Shown: piece by piece, positions 20,846 to 32,139 of the stretch
Layout of the letters: each line of letters starts with the position of its first letter
How positions within the stretch are numbered: position 1 is the stretch's first letter
NCBI RefSeq assembly: GCF_042477335.2
Contig: NC_091251.1
Span: 27,172,501 to 27,236,500, forward strand
DNA: 64,000 bases
Source: Ovis canadensis
Lineage: Eukaryota; Chordata; Mammalia; Artiodactyla; Bovidae
Direction: 5' to 3'
The notes under the pieces: model-generated
Database searches by the model: none
Told to the model about the DNA's origin: nothing
The model's input: only the letters and a program-made list of their open reading frames with translations
Program-made: the position numbers and the translations under genes

Positions 20846-22427
20846 AAAACAAAGAGTAAAGAGAAGCAACAGATAAAGACTCTTAAGAGAAAAACTACTC
20901 AGAGAAGTCAGTAAAATCGCTAGATATATTAACCTAAAATATAAATCTGTAACATTTCTCTTCAGCAGCACTAACTAACGTCTAGTTACAATGGCAGCAA
21001 AAGAGCCTGTACAATACCTAGGAATGAACTTAACCAAGAATATGCAAGAAAACCTACAAAGAAGACCTTAAAACTCTAATAAAGGATATATAAATTAACC
21101 TTAAGAAATTAAGGGAAATGTTATGCTCATGAATAGAATGACAATACTAGATAGGAGTCAGTTCTTTATGAATTAATTTATACATGCAATGAAATCCCAA
21201 TAAAAATTTCAGATATGTTTTCCAGGAACTTGATAAACTCATTCTAAAATTAATACAGATGAACAGAATTAAGTCAGCCTTACAAGAGTAAAAGGCAGCA
21301 CACTACAAAGTCATGTAAAAAGCCAGACAGACAGAGAAAAACAAAGAATATTTTGCATAAAAACAGGCCAATAGAGCATAGGAAAGAACAGAAAACTCAA
21401 AATCAGACCATGATGTGAGGCATTACACATAAATGAAGACGGGGCAGGTTAACCATCTTACTTGATGTAGAAAAATGAAATGGGATTCCTGCCTGACACC
21501 AAATAAAAATGTACACTGTAAATGACAAAAGACTTCAATGCGAAAAGTAAAACTCTAAAGTTAATAATTGAAGAAAGTATAAAAGAGTATCTTGGAACTT
21601 GGGTTGAGAGAGGAACTCCTTATACAAAACCTCAAAAGCACAAACCAGAAGGAAAGAAATGGATTAATTTGTTGATGTCAAAATTAAGGATTTCTGTTCA
21701 AAAGAGGATACCATGGACAATAGATGATATAATGGGAGCAGATATTTATAAAACCTAAAAATGATAATGAATTACTCTGAAGAATATACAAGTAAGAATA
21801 TACAAGTAAGTCATATAAACCAAAAAGCAAGAGACTTCAGTTTCCAATTGGGCAAGTAAGGAGATTGAACTCTCTTTGGACCTGTCAGAGAATTTAGGAC
21901 ACAGGGCAAACCATTGCTTCAAAAAGTGAAGACACAGACATGTGGATACTCACAACTTACCAGAGCAAAAATTCATAGACAGAAACCTCCCTGAGAGCCA
22001 GCAGTAGGAGAGGCAAGCCTCAGCTGTGCCTAGTGAGCTGCTGGAGGCGCCATATGGACAAGTCTGAGATTTAAAACTCCAGGAGGGGCCAGTCTTGCAG
22101 GGACATCTAAACTTTTGTGAGTTTTACCTCTAGGAGCTCGACCAGGTTCTCATAGCAACTGTCATGCTTCCAGCAGGGGGAGACAAAAAGTAACCATTTT
22201 GAAATATATCAGAAGGTTCCAGTCTTCCTAACACCCCAGAAGAGGCTATTTTACCTGAGTGTAATCTGCTGGGGTTTTAGCAGAGTCTAACCAAAGTGGG
22301 GCAAGGAAAACTCCAACTCCAGCCAGCTCTAGCCGTCCTGTGTAGTTGAACAGGGGGAAAAGACTGAGAAGCGCTTGTAAAGTTCACAATCCAGAGGTAC
22401 AAGGTCACTAAGAAAGTGAGACCTGGA

Positions 22428-22700
22428 CTTCCCTGGCGGTCCAGTGGTTGAGAATCTGCCTGCCAATGCAGGGCACACGGGTTTGATCCCTGATGCTAGA
22501 ACTAAGATCCTTCATGTCCCAGAGCATTTGAGCACATGCACCGCAACGGCTGAAGCCTGCATGCTGTAGAGTCCATGCTCTGCAACAAGGGAAGCCACCC
22601 CAGTGAGAAGCTGCACACCACCAGCCACCCCTGCTCGCTGCAGCTGGAGAAAGCCCACGGGCAGCAGTGGAGACCCAGTGCAGCCATAAGTTAAAAGGCA
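22428..22700 (+). mobile_element. CHR-type SINE inside L1
   Basis: Head GGACTTCCCTGGCGGTCC, body with GCACCGCAACGGCTGAAGCC and a GACCCAGTGCAGCC end. Sits in the leader of the old L1. Confidence 0.9.
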
Positions 22701-23099
22701 AAAACAAAATCCTAAGTCCTTATCATAGGACTCTAGGACTCTCCTTCCCACTCCCCCTTTTACCAAATAATGACAGGCTTATTTATTGCAGTTTCTTGTA
22801 TCCAATACACCATGAGTGATTTTCCAAAAAATTATACTGCATGCTCAGAGGCAAAAAAACAAAATTTGAAGAGACAGAGCAAGTATAGAACCAGACTCAG
22901 ATCTGGCAGAGCTGTTGGAATTATCAGACTAGGTTTTAAAATAACTATGATTACCATACTAAGGGCACTTAGATGGATAAAATAAACAACGTGCAAGAAC
23001 AGATGGGCAATACAAGCAGAGAGAGAGAAATTCTAAAAACGAATCCCAAAGAAGTGCTAGAGATCAAAAACACTTGAACAGAAATGAAGAATGCCTTTG

Positions 23100-23318
23100 G
23101 GGACTTCCCTTGTGGTCCAGGGGTTAAGAATTTGCCTTGCAATTTCAATTTGATCCCTGGCTGGGGAACTAAGATCCCACATGCTGCGGGCAACTAAGCC
23201 CACATGCCACAAGAGAGAGCCCACACACTCCAACCAGCAAGCCCACATGCTCTAGAGACAATGCTCTGTAATGAGAGAGGTCCCCACGTGCCCCAACAAA
23301 GACCCAGCACAGCCAAGA
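23100..23318 (+). mobile_element. CHR-type SINE inside L1
   Basis: Head GGGACTTCCCTTGTGGTCC, body ending CAAAGACCCAGCACAGCC. L1 sequence resumes immediately after. Confidence 0.88.
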
Positions 23319-23457
23319 TTGGATGTGGTTGCAGAAAGAATCTCTGAACCTGAGGATATGTCTATAGAGACGTACACAACTGAAAAGCAAAGAGAAACAT
23401 GGCTGGAATAAAGCAGAACAGGATGTCCAGGGACTGTGGAACAACTACAGAGGTGTG

Positions 23458-23675
23458 TCGTTGTTGTTGTTTAGTCACTAATTGTGTCTGACTCTTTTGC
23501 AACCCCGCGGACTGCAGCCTGCCAGGCTTCTCTGTCTATGGGATTTCCTAGGCAAGAATACTGGAGTGAGTTGCCATTTCTTTCTCCAGGGGATCTTCCT
23601 AACCCAGGAATCAAACCTTCATCTCCTGCATTGGCAGGTAAATTCTTTACCACTGAATCCCCAGGGAAATCCCAC
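23458..23675 (-). mobile_element. Bov-tA SINE inside L1
   Basis: Plus strand reads from a GTTGTTGTTTAGTCACTAA tail side, through GGCAAGAATACTGGAGTGAG, to the tRNA-head side GAATCCCCAGGGAAATCCC. Confidence 0.92.
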
Positions 23676-24165
23676 AAAAGGCGTAACATACACATAATAG
23701 GAATGCTAAAGAATGAGAGAAAGAAATGGAAGAAATATTTGAAGCAATAATGGCTGAAAATTTCCCCAAATTAAAATCAGACACCAAAACACAGATCCAA
23801 GAAGCTCAGAGAACACTAAGCAAGATAACAACAACAAGCAAACCTACATGCCTAAGCATATTATCTTCAAACTGCAGAAACTCAAAGGTAAATAAAAAAT
23901 AGTGAAAGAAACCTCTACAGAGGAATAAAGATCAGAATTACATCTGACTTCTCAGAAATTATGCAAGTAAGAAGAGAGTGCAGTGAAATATTTCAAGTCC
24001 TGAGAGGAAAAAAAAAACCTCATCAACTTAGAATTCTGTATCCTGAGAAATTATCCTTCCAAAGTGAAGGAAAAATAAAGACTTTCTCAGCCAAACGAAA
24101 ATTAAAGGAACGTGTTGCCAGGAAACCAGTCCTGTAAGAAATGTTAAAAGTTCTTCAGGGAGAAA

Positions 24166-24369
24166 GTGAATGTCTTAGTTGCTCAGTTGTATCCCACTCT
24201 TTGTGACCCCGTGGACTGTAGCCCACCAGGCTCCTCTGTCCATGGAATTTTCCAGGCAAGACACTGGAGTCGTTAGCCGTTCCCTTCTCTGGGGGATCTT
24301 ACCCACCTGGCAAACCCGAGTCTCCTGCCTTGAGGCAGATCCTTCACCATCTGAGCCACTAAGGAAGCC
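24166..24369 (-). mobile_element. Bov-tA SINE inside L1
   Basis: Antisense Bov-A unit (CACTCTTTGTGACCCCGTGG) followed by the antisense tRNA head ending GAGCCACTAAGGAAGCC. Confidence 0.92.
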
Positions 24370-24485
24370 TGTAAAGAGATGATATAGGTCAGAAACTTAG
24401 ACCTACATAAAGAAAGGAAGAGTGTTAGAGAAGGAATAAGTGATGGTAAAATTTAAAAGCTTTCATTTTCTTATTCTTGACTGAG

Positions 24486-24722
24486 CTAACGTGTATGTGC
24501 ATGCTTGCTAAGTGCCTTCCATCGTGTCCAACTCTGTGTGACCCTATGGACTGTACCCTGCCAGGCTCCTCTGTCCTGGGATTTTCCAGGCAAGAATGCT
24601 GGAGTGGGTGGCCATGCCCTCCTCCGGAGGATCTTACCAGCCCAGGGATCAAACCCACGTTTCTTACGTTTCCTGCATTGGCAGGTGGGTTCTTTACCAC
24701 TAGCACCACCTGGGAAGCCTCC
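24486..24722 (-). mobile_element. Bov-tA SINE inside L1
   Basis: Antisense unit beginning near GCATGCTTGCTAAGTGCC and ending in the antisense head CACCACCTGGGAAGCC. Only about 116 bp of L1 separates it from the previous Bov-tA. Confidence 0.92.
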
Positions 24723-25318
24723 CTAACATGTACCAGTTTGCTCAAAATAATAACAGCAATTATGTACTCATTGATTATAGCTTATGTATAATTGAGATGA
24801 ATGACAGTAATAATCCAAGGCATGGGAAGAAGAAATTAAGAATTGTTGGCTAGTACGAAGTACTTGCAGTACCTATGAAGTGGTGTAGGGACATTTGAAA
24901 ATGAACTTAGATTAGTCAAAGTGTATATTGCAAACTCTAGATAACCTCTAAAAGATGTTTAAAAAGAAGCATAACTAATATGCTAAGAAAAGAGAGAAAA
25001 TGGAATCATGTAAAAATGTTCAATTACAACCACAAAAGGCAGACAAAAATTAGAGGACAAAAATAGGAACAAAAAACTAGGGTAACATATAGAAAACAGT
25101 AGCAAATATAGTACATACTAATCCAACCATATCAACAATCATTTCAAATGTCAATGATCTAAATACATGAACTGAAAGACAGAAAGTGTCAGATTGGGTT
25201 TAAAAATATGACCCAGTTATGCTGCTTATAAGAAACATACTTTAAATATAAAGGCATAAACAGTTTAAAAGTAAAGGAATGGAGAAAGCTATACGGTGAT
25301 AGCATCAATTAGGAGAAA

Positions 25319-25457
25319 GCAGAGAAAGGCATGGCAACCCACTCCAGTACTCTTGCCTGGAGAATCCCATGGACAGAGGAGCCTGGTGGACTCCAGTCCA
25401 TGGGGTTGCAAAGAGTCGGACATGACTGAGTGACCACCACTTTCACTTCACTTTCAT
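25319..25457 (+). mobile_element. Bov-A unit inside L1
   Basis: Starts AAAGGCATGGCAACCCACTC without a tRNA head and ends CACTTTCACTTCACTTTCA. A monomer or half of BOV-A2. Confidence 0.88.
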
Positions 25458-26362
25458 ATTAATTTCAGACGGAGAAGCCTACAGAGCAAGGAAAGTTATC
25501 AAGGATAAAGAGAGGCATTATATGATCAAAGGATCAATTTTCCAAAAAGACCTAACAATCCTTAACAAATATGCACCTAACTGTAGACCATCAACACATC
25601 CGAGGCAAAGCTGATAGGACTGCACGAAGTAACAGATGAGTCTACTATCACACTTGGAGGCTTCATCATCCCTACTAGAAATAGACTGACCAGGCAGAAA
25701 ATCCATGAGGATACAGTTGAACACAAAATATATCAATCAAGTGGGTATAATTAATGTCTATCCAACAACTTCAGAATATGCATTCTTCTCAAGTTCATAC
25801 AGAACATTTACCAAGACTGGCCACATTCTGGGCCATAAAACACACCTTAACAAACTTAAAACAGAGATCATACGATATCTGCCCTCAGATCACAGTGAAA
25901 TTAAACTAGAAATCAATAGCAAAGATAGCTGGAAAATCCCAAGATAATTGAACATTATATAACACATGGGTCAAAGCAGAAGTCTCAAGAGAAAATTTAA
26001 ACTATTTGGAACTAAATGAAAATGAAAATACAACTAATCAAAAGTTGTGTGATGCAGCAAAGCGGTGCTTAGAGCAGTGCTTATAGCACTGATGTGTGTG
26101 TTAGAAAAGGAGAAAGATTTAAAATTCATGATATAAGCTTCCATATTGGGAAACTAGAAAAGGAAGAGCAAATTAAATTCCAAGTAAGTGAAACGTAGCA
26201 GGTCCTATAGAAAAAAATGGGTGAAGTTTATCAACAGGCAACTTGTAAAAGTGGTCACCCAAACAGGCAAATGAATAGAATTATTAAGAATTAGAACCAT
26301 TAATAATGAGAAGTTAAATTAGGACAACAATGAAATATCACCTTCCACTTAGACTGGCAAAC

Positions 26363-27092
26363 AGTGTTGTTCAGTCGCTAAGTTGTGGCTGACTCTGCAA
26401 CCCCGTGGACTGCAACACTCCAGGCTTCCCTCTCCTTCACTATCTTCCAGAGTTCGCCTAAACTCATGTCCATTGATTCAATGAAGACAGGAGAAGACTC
26501 TTGAGAGTCCCCTCGACAGCAAGGAGATTAAACCAGTCAATAAGGAAATCAACCCTGAATACCCCGTTCCCCCTCCCTTCTTCCCCACCACCCTCAGGTG
26601 CCTCCTATTGGTGCTTCAGCCCTGACCTCTGGGAAGAGCAGGCCTTAGGGTCATCAAGGGCTTGGAAACCAGCGAGCCCTGGACCTGTCTCCTGGACAGG
26701 GCAGACACGGATTGGTGCTGGCTACACTCTTCCAGGCACCGAGGTGCCTGCTGGTGCTATGTCCCAAGAGCCATAGCGAGGAGAGGGAGTTGGGAAACTG
26801 AGGGGGTAGTTAAAAGAATCTTGAGATCAGATTTCTCTTATCCTTTCCCCAGCTGTGTCCCCTCTGGTTATTTATTTACTTAGTGCCAGGAGGGCACAGC
26901 AGAGAGCCCTGATTTTTAATAAATCCTGAATTGTATTTATTTATTTTTTTAAAAGGGAAGGCATTGGAAGGACTGATGCTGATGCTCCAATTCTTGCCAT
27001 CTGCGAAGAGCCAACTCATTGGAAAAGACCCTGATGCTGAGAAAGATTGAAGGCAAAAGAAGAAGAGGGCGATAGAGGATGAGATGGCTGGA
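26363..27092 (-). mobile_element. BovB with inverted 5' part inside L1
   Basis: The 3' end of BovB lies antisense at 26363-26481. The adjoining upstream part of the same BovB lies in sense at 26484-26561 plus 26957-27092. The two parts meet at almost neighbouring BovB positions (sense part stops at GGATGGC, antisense part begins at about TCAATGGACATGAG). The L1 word TGGCAAAC flanks the whole at 26355-26362 and 27093-27100. Confidence 0.85.
26562..26956 (+). other. Unidentified 395-bp insertion with AATAAA end
   Basis: GC-rich sequence of unknown origin interrupting BovB between its CCCTGAATA and CATTGGAAGGACTGATG blocks. It turns AT-rich at its right end, where an AATAAA lies near 26919 followed by T/A-rich sequence, so it resembles the 3' end of a transcript. 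No protein family recognised in its frames. No clear target duplication seen. Confidence 0.6.
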
Positions 27093-27372
27093 TGGCAAAC
27101 ACTGGAAAGCTGGAAAATGCCAAGAGTTGCAGGCATGTGGAGATGTAAGCTCTTTCATGTGCTACTGGTGGCAGTGCAGAACAGTCAGCCTTTCTGGAGG
27201 GCAGTCTGGCAGTACATAGACAAATTATCAATGGATATATGCACAGTCTAGGACCCAGCAAATCAACTCTTGGGTGGATATACCAAACAGACGATCACAT
27301 AGGTCCATTAGAGAATATGGATTAGAATGCTCACTGCTGTGTCATCTCTGAGAGTGTGCAATCATAGACATC

Positions 27373-27464
27373 CATGGTCCATCTGTGGGGGAGTAGGCGA
27401 GTAAAATGTGGAAGATGCATGGTCCATCTGTGGGGGAGTAGGCGAGTAAAATGTGGAAGATGCA
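27373..27464. repeat. 45-bp perfect tandem duplication
   Basis: Positions 27373-27417 are repeated exactly at 27418-27462, with two further matching bases. The unit contains GTCCATCTGTGGGGGAGTAG. It lies in the L1 3' region. Confidence 0.95.
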
Positions 27465-27596
27465 ATCGACCTGTGTATTGTGCAGCAGACGGAGAAGCAA
27501 GGGGTTAGACGCATACCTACCAACACAGCGGACCTTAAACCAGTGCCGAGTGACAAAAGTGAAACGCAGAGTGAGATAAACAACTATAATATTCTC

Positions 27597-27800
27597 GTCA
27601 AGGTGGCTCAGATGGTAAAGAATCTGCCTGCAGTGCAGGAGACTCGGGTTCGATCCCTGGGTTGGGAAGATCCCCTGGAGAAGGAAATGGCAACCCACTC
27701 CAGTATTCCTGCCTGGAACAGTCCATGGACAGAGGAGCCTGGCGGGCTACAGTCCAAGGGGTTGCAAAGAGTCAGACATGACTAAGTGACTGAGCACAAA
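27597..27800 (+). mobile_element. Bov-tA SINE inside L1
   Basis: Degraded head GTCAAGGTGGCTCAGATGG, then the standard body and GACATGACTAAGTGACTGAG end. Confidence 0.92.
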
Positions 27801-28152
27801 GTAAATGCATGTATTTTTGTAATTTACTGTGTATATGTCACTTAAAATTGATGCAATTTAATAGATGCATAGCAGGGGCAGAGGGAAGGATGAATAAGTG
27901 GACCACAGAGGATTTACAGGACACTGAAAATATTCTGTATTATAACATAATGATGGACACATATCATTATACATTTGTCCAAACCCATAAAATGTAAACA
28001 TCAAGAGTGAACTCTAATGGAAACTATGGGCTTTAGGTGATCAGGATGTGTTAATGCTGATTCATCAGTTGTAACAGGAGTACCCTCTGGTGGGAGATGC
28101 TGTGAATAGGGAAGGCTATGCATGTGTGAGGCTTGCGAGCAAGCTTCCTCTG

Positions 28153-28281
28153 TCAAAAGGCAACCCACTCCAGTATTCTTGCCTGGGAAATCCCATGGAC
28201 AGAGGAGTCCAGTAGGCTACAGTCCATGAGGTCACAAAGAGTCAGGCATGACTGAGCGACTTCACTTCACTTCACTTCATG
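28153..28281 (+). mobile_element. Bov-A unit inside L1 3' UTR
   Basis: Starts AAAAGGCAACCCACTCCAG with no tRNA head and ends in three TTCAC repeats. The L1 3' UTR reads across it (GGCTATGCATGTGTGAGG before, GCATGTGTGGGAGTCGGGG after), so a short duplication of ATGCATGTGTG probably flanks it. Confidence 0.88.
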
Positions 28282-28384
28282 CATGTGTGGGAGTCGGGGG
28301 TATATGGAGAATCTATACCTTCCTCTTCATTTTCCTGTGAACCTAACATTGCTCAAAGAAAAATAAAATCTTTAAAAATGAACA

Positions 28385-29697
28385 TACAAAAAATTTGAAA
28401 TGGATCATAAACCGAAAACTATAACTTTAGAAAAAAACACAGGGGAAAATCTTTGATTTGGGGTTATGCAGATATTTTTTAGAATAGAAAAATTCATGAA
28501 TGGCAAAAGAAAAAATTGATACATTTGAGCCTGATCAAATTAAAAACGCTGGCTTTTCAAAAGACACTGATAAGAAAATGAAAAGGCAAGCCACAGCCTG
28601 GGAGAAATATTTGCAAAACATACATGTAATAAAGAATTGTGCAGGTCATCAACATTTTTGTTCTTCTCAGGTCCAAATATTTTGAATTTCTCAGGTTCTT
28701 CTTTGCCTGCTCTATGATGATGGAGGTGGGCTGTGCAGATATTTCACCTGGGACGTTTGGTATGATGTTATGCCAGTAGAGGAGACTGGAAGGACCCAAA
28801 GGAGGAAGCAATTTTTTCTTCCTGTTTCCCAGAGTCCTGCAGGGTGCAGGGTCTTCTGCACTGGGCTCCTACGGGGTGTCTTTTTCTGTTGCCTGGCTCC
28901 TGCAGAGGGCATCTTCCCCAGCCCCCGGTTCTGGTAGCTCAGGGCAACCAGCAGTGCCCAGCTGCTAGAAACTTCCCTCAGAAGCTTCTCAAAGTCTTGT
29001 GCCACTGACAAGGCACTGACTGTGAACGTCTTCTTCCAGCATCTCTCAGGTGACTTTGTAGCAAGTTCCAAGGTATGGTACCTCTCTGTGAACAATGTCT
29101 CCCAAAGGGAGAATCCTCTGTGAGCCGTCTAGATGTCATGCCACCATCTATGGAGCCACACTGTGCTCTTTCCAATGAGGTGTGGAGCTTCTCCTCAGAC
29201 ACTCCATCTCAGCCCTGCAAGTAGCGCTGTCCCTGTACTTGCTATTCTGCATACACAAGAGTTCCCTAACTTACACAAGTCAATTCTCCATTATTCCCAT
29301 CTCCTGTTAGTAACTCTCCTGAATGGACCCTTTTAGACACTGACTTATACACAGAACATATCAAGAAAACTCAGAACACAATAAAAGTAAAACACATAAC
29401 CTGCTTTAAAAAATGAAGGAAAGAGTTAAACAGACACTTTATCACATAAGATGTATGGATGGGAAATAAACATAAACAAGGTCCTCAATATGAAGAGTCA
29501 TCAAGCAGTTGAAAATTAATATCACAATGACAAACTACTAAGTCACAAAACTGCTCACATAAAAAAATCTCACAATACCAACTACTGCTGAGGATACAGA
29601 GCACCTGGAATTCTTATGCATTGCTGCTGGAACACAGAATGGTGTCTCACTTTGGAATACTATTTCTATAAAGTCAAATATGCCTTTACCTATGTGT
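28385..29697 (+). mobile_element. Second old L1, split by a 707-bp insertion
   Basis: ORF2 C-terminal sequence 28385-28633 (AAATTGATACATTTGAGCC, GGCAAGCCACAGCCTGGG) continues at 29341-29697 (GACTTATACACAGAACATAT, CAGACACTTTATCACATAAG). The break falls exactly between neighbouring L1 positions. Confidence 0.78.
28634..29340. other. Unidentified 707-bp insertion in L1
   Basis: Moderately GC-rich, with no tRNA head, poly(A), inverted ends or target duplication that I can see. The minus strand keeps a 127-codon frame (28712-29095) overlapping another of 74 codons; neither resembles a protein I know. It may be an LTR or a DNA element absent from my memory. Confidence 0.55.
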
Positions 29698-29699
29698 CT

Positions 29700-30295
29700 C
29701 ATTCACTCAATGGCAATTGCTTAATGACAAATGATGCTGAGCATCTCTTATATGCTTATTTGCTGCCTATTTATCTTCTTTAGTGCAGCATCTGTTCAGA
29801 AGTTTTGACTATTTTTAAGTTGGGTTGCTTGGTTTTTCACTGTTGAGTTTTAAGAGTTCTTTTATATATTTTGGATACAAGTCCTTTATCAGATATGTGT
29901 TTTGTAAATATTTTCTCTCAGTCTGTGACCTTTTCATTCTCTTAACAGCATCTTTTGCAGAATAGAAGGTTTTAATTTTGATGAAGTCCACTTTTTGTTT
30001 TATGAATCACGATTCTGGTGTTATATCTAACAATTCATTGCTAAACCCAAAGTTACCTAGATTTTCTGCTGTTTTCCTCTAGATAGTTTATGGGTTTGCA
30101 TTTTACGTTAGGTCTATGATCCATTTTGAGTTAGTTTTTAATGAAAGGTGTAAAGTCTATGCCTAGATTTTTTTTTTTTTTGGTATAAAGACATCCAGGG
30201 TTGTAGCAGCATTTGTTGAAAAGACTATTTCCCCCATTGATTTGTGTTTGCTCTTTTGTCAAAGATCTGTTGACTGTTATTGAAAGTAAATTCCA
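29700..30295 (-). mobile_element. L1 3' region
   Basis: Plus-strand order TTCTTTTATATATTTTGGAT, TCAGATATGTGTTTTGTAAA, GATGAAGTCCACTTTTTGTT, TAGGTCTATGATCCATTTTG and GCAGCATTTGTTGAAAAGAC is the antisense ORF2 end. Confidence 0.85.
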
Positions 30296-30459
30296 CCTCA
30301 ATAAAATTAACTCCACAGAAGGAAAAAATCACGTGCCCACAAAACAAAAATTACTTTTTCCCAAAAATATAAACAGAGCATGTACTTTATTTTTTCAAGT
30401 CTTGAATATCCTTTGTAAGATTCACTCTTCTGTAATATTTATTTGTTTTGGCGATGTCA

Positions 30460-30689
30460 GGTCTTAGTTTGATGTGCAGGCTTCTCTCTAGTTGCGGTGT
30501 GGGGGCTCTAGCGTGTGTGGCCTGTGTAGTTGCGACTCACAGACTCTCTAGTTGTGGCTTGCAGGCATGTGGCGTGTGGCATACTTGCCCCGTGGCAAGT
30601 GGGATCTTAGTTCCCTGACCAGGGATTGAAGCCACATCCCCTGCATTGGAAGGTGAATTCTTAACCGCTGGACCACCAGGGAAGTCACA
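30460..30689 (-). mobile_element. CHR-type SINE
   Basis: Plus strand runs from GATGTGCAGGCTTCTCTCTA to the head side GGACCACCAGGGAAGTC. Confidence 0.88.
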
Positions 30690-30859
30690 AGAAGTATGTA
30701 CTTTAAATACAATAGCTTGATTAGTATATGGGGGTGTGTGTGGGATGGCCATAAAAAAGAGTGAGTGAATGAATGGATGGGACAAATGAGTGGTCTTGCG
30801 CCAACCGCTGATGATCAGTTTTGTCGATAAATTATTGCCACTAAATTGTTCTCTCCTTC

Positions 30860-31010
30860 CTGGGCCCAGAGCAACCCAGCTAGAGATCACATTTTCCAGC
30901 CCTGCTTTGCTAATTGCTGTGACCATGTGACTAAGCTCTCACCGATGAGATTTGAGTTGAGGTGATGGTGCAACTTCCATCTTCGTATTTTTAAAGATGT
31001 TTGCTCTGTG
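30860..31010 (-). mobile_element. Old mammalian repeat, inverse copy of the 2535 family
   Basis: Carries ACATTTTCCAGCCCTGCTTT and GACCATGTGACTAAGCTCTC, the reverse-complement side of the family at 2535-2705 and 35040-35480. Confidence 0.5.
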
Positions 31011-31299
31011 CTCTTACTTTCTAGTTGGTTGGGGTGCAAAAGATGACAGTGAGCATCAGTCGCCCACTCCCTCCCTCCACCAGGACATAAGCACACAGCA
31101 CACACGTTGAATTCCTAGGCACACTGTAAAGAAAGCAGGGGAGTCTTGAAGGAATAAGCTAAGCATGAACATTTTGCTAATATAGATACATCTATACTCA
31201 ATTATTATATTCTAGATTTCTACTAGAACTCATATGCTACCACCACTCCAAAGCTGAAAATAAGTACCACAGTTACATTTATAACTCACACGAAGTTAA

Positions 31300-31620
31300 G
31301 GTTAAATTTTTGCATTTTGTGTTCATTTGAATCTTTTTTGCCTCATTTTGAGTGTGCTTTTTATGAGAGGCATATGGTTGATTTCTTTTTAATCTAAACC
31401 GTGAGTCTTTGTCTTCTAATAGGGAGTTTTAACTCATTTACATGAATTGTTTTGATTACACATTTTGTTTTTGGTAATCTTGCTTATGATTGATGCTTAT
31501 TTATGATTCTATTTATTTGTCCCTGTCTTCCGTTATACCGACTGTGCTTTGTTTGCTATTATCTTGCTGTGATTTGGAAGACAGATAAACTATTTTTAAA
31601 TTCCACAAGGATTTAAGTTT
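31300..31620 (-). mobile_element. Old L1 fragment (ORF2 endonuclease region)
   Basis: Antisense L1 words: CGTGAGTCTTTGTCTTCTAA followed by GTTTTAACTCATTTACATG and TTGTTTGCTATTATCTTGCT. Confidence 0.6.
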
Positions 31621-32139
31621 ATTTTAATATTTTTTTTAATTTCAAAAAGACCTACACATCTTTATTATAAAGCCTATTCAGCAAATTTAACCTAACAAAA
31701 ATATCAGTGTTCCTTTAAGAAATATATTTCTTTGTACCTTAGCAAGTCACATCCAAATGAGATGTTAAACAGATTCCCCATACACCCCCCTCCATTTTTG
31801 GTTTAGGGGTTAGCATGGTAAGAGTCTGGGACTTGGTACAAACTGATTATGTAATCTATTGTATACAACGATGCTCAGAAGTTGGTGATGGACAGCTTTG
31901 TCTGTCTTAGTTTCTCCTTTGAATCATAGCTGATCTTATTATTAGTTTTGTTAGAATCTACTGACAATGCAGTGATTTTCTTGTTTCTCAGCCTTTTTTA
32001 ACCCCAAAGACATACATAATGAATTCACTAACAAGACATATTTTCATAGACATAACCTGTTTTTGAGGAATATTCAACATTTCATAGACAAGTAAAATAA
32101 ACAGACCCTCAAAGTTTTTTTGGCATGCTATTTATAAAA
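31621..32139. other. Unassigned AT-rich
   Basis: No element or exon recognised between the antisense L1 piece and the BovB. Confidence 0.35.

Larger units (their letters stand above)
19240..21800 (+). mobile_element. Old L1 ORF2 remnant, split
   Basis: Segments 19240-19832 (reverse transcriptase region, with TCAAGTAGGGTTTATCCCAG) and 20846-21800 (C-terminal region, with CAATACCTAGGAATGAACTT and TGCAATGAAATCCCAATAAA) are in the same orientation and order. I infer one old L1 separated by the two younger L1 tails between them. Many stops and indels. Confidence 0.75.
21801..28380 (+). mobile_element. Discontinuous old L1 spanning 6.6 kb
   Basis: L1 sense sequence appears at 21801-22427 (leader-like), 22701-23099, 23319-23457, 23676-24165, 24370-24485, 24723-25318 and 25458-26230 (ORF1 through the ORF2 endonuclease region, for example CATTCTGGGCCATAAAACAC), then jumps to ORF2 C-terminal sequence at 26231-26362 and 27101-27596, and the 3' UTR at 27801-28152 and 28282-28380 (CATCAAGAGTGAACTCTAAT, then AAAATAAAATCTTT). 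About 2 kb of ORF2 is missing. Ten later insertions or duplications interrupt it. That it is one element is inference from order and orientation. Confidence 0.78.

Noticed and set aside
22428..23675. tRNA genes at SINE heads
   Set aside because: The A/B-box-like words belong to tRNA-derived SINE heads; they lack a complete cloverleaf and are followed by SINE bodies.
23458..24722. Regularly spaced similar units resembling a CRISPR array
   Set aside because: They are independent Bov-tA insertions over 200 bp long in a mammalian L1; spacing and length do not fit CRISPR.
28712..29095. 127-codon minus-strand frame as a novel gene
   Set aside because: It sits in a sequence inserted in an old L1, has no promoter or splice context and no recognised homology; kept only as an unidentified insertion.
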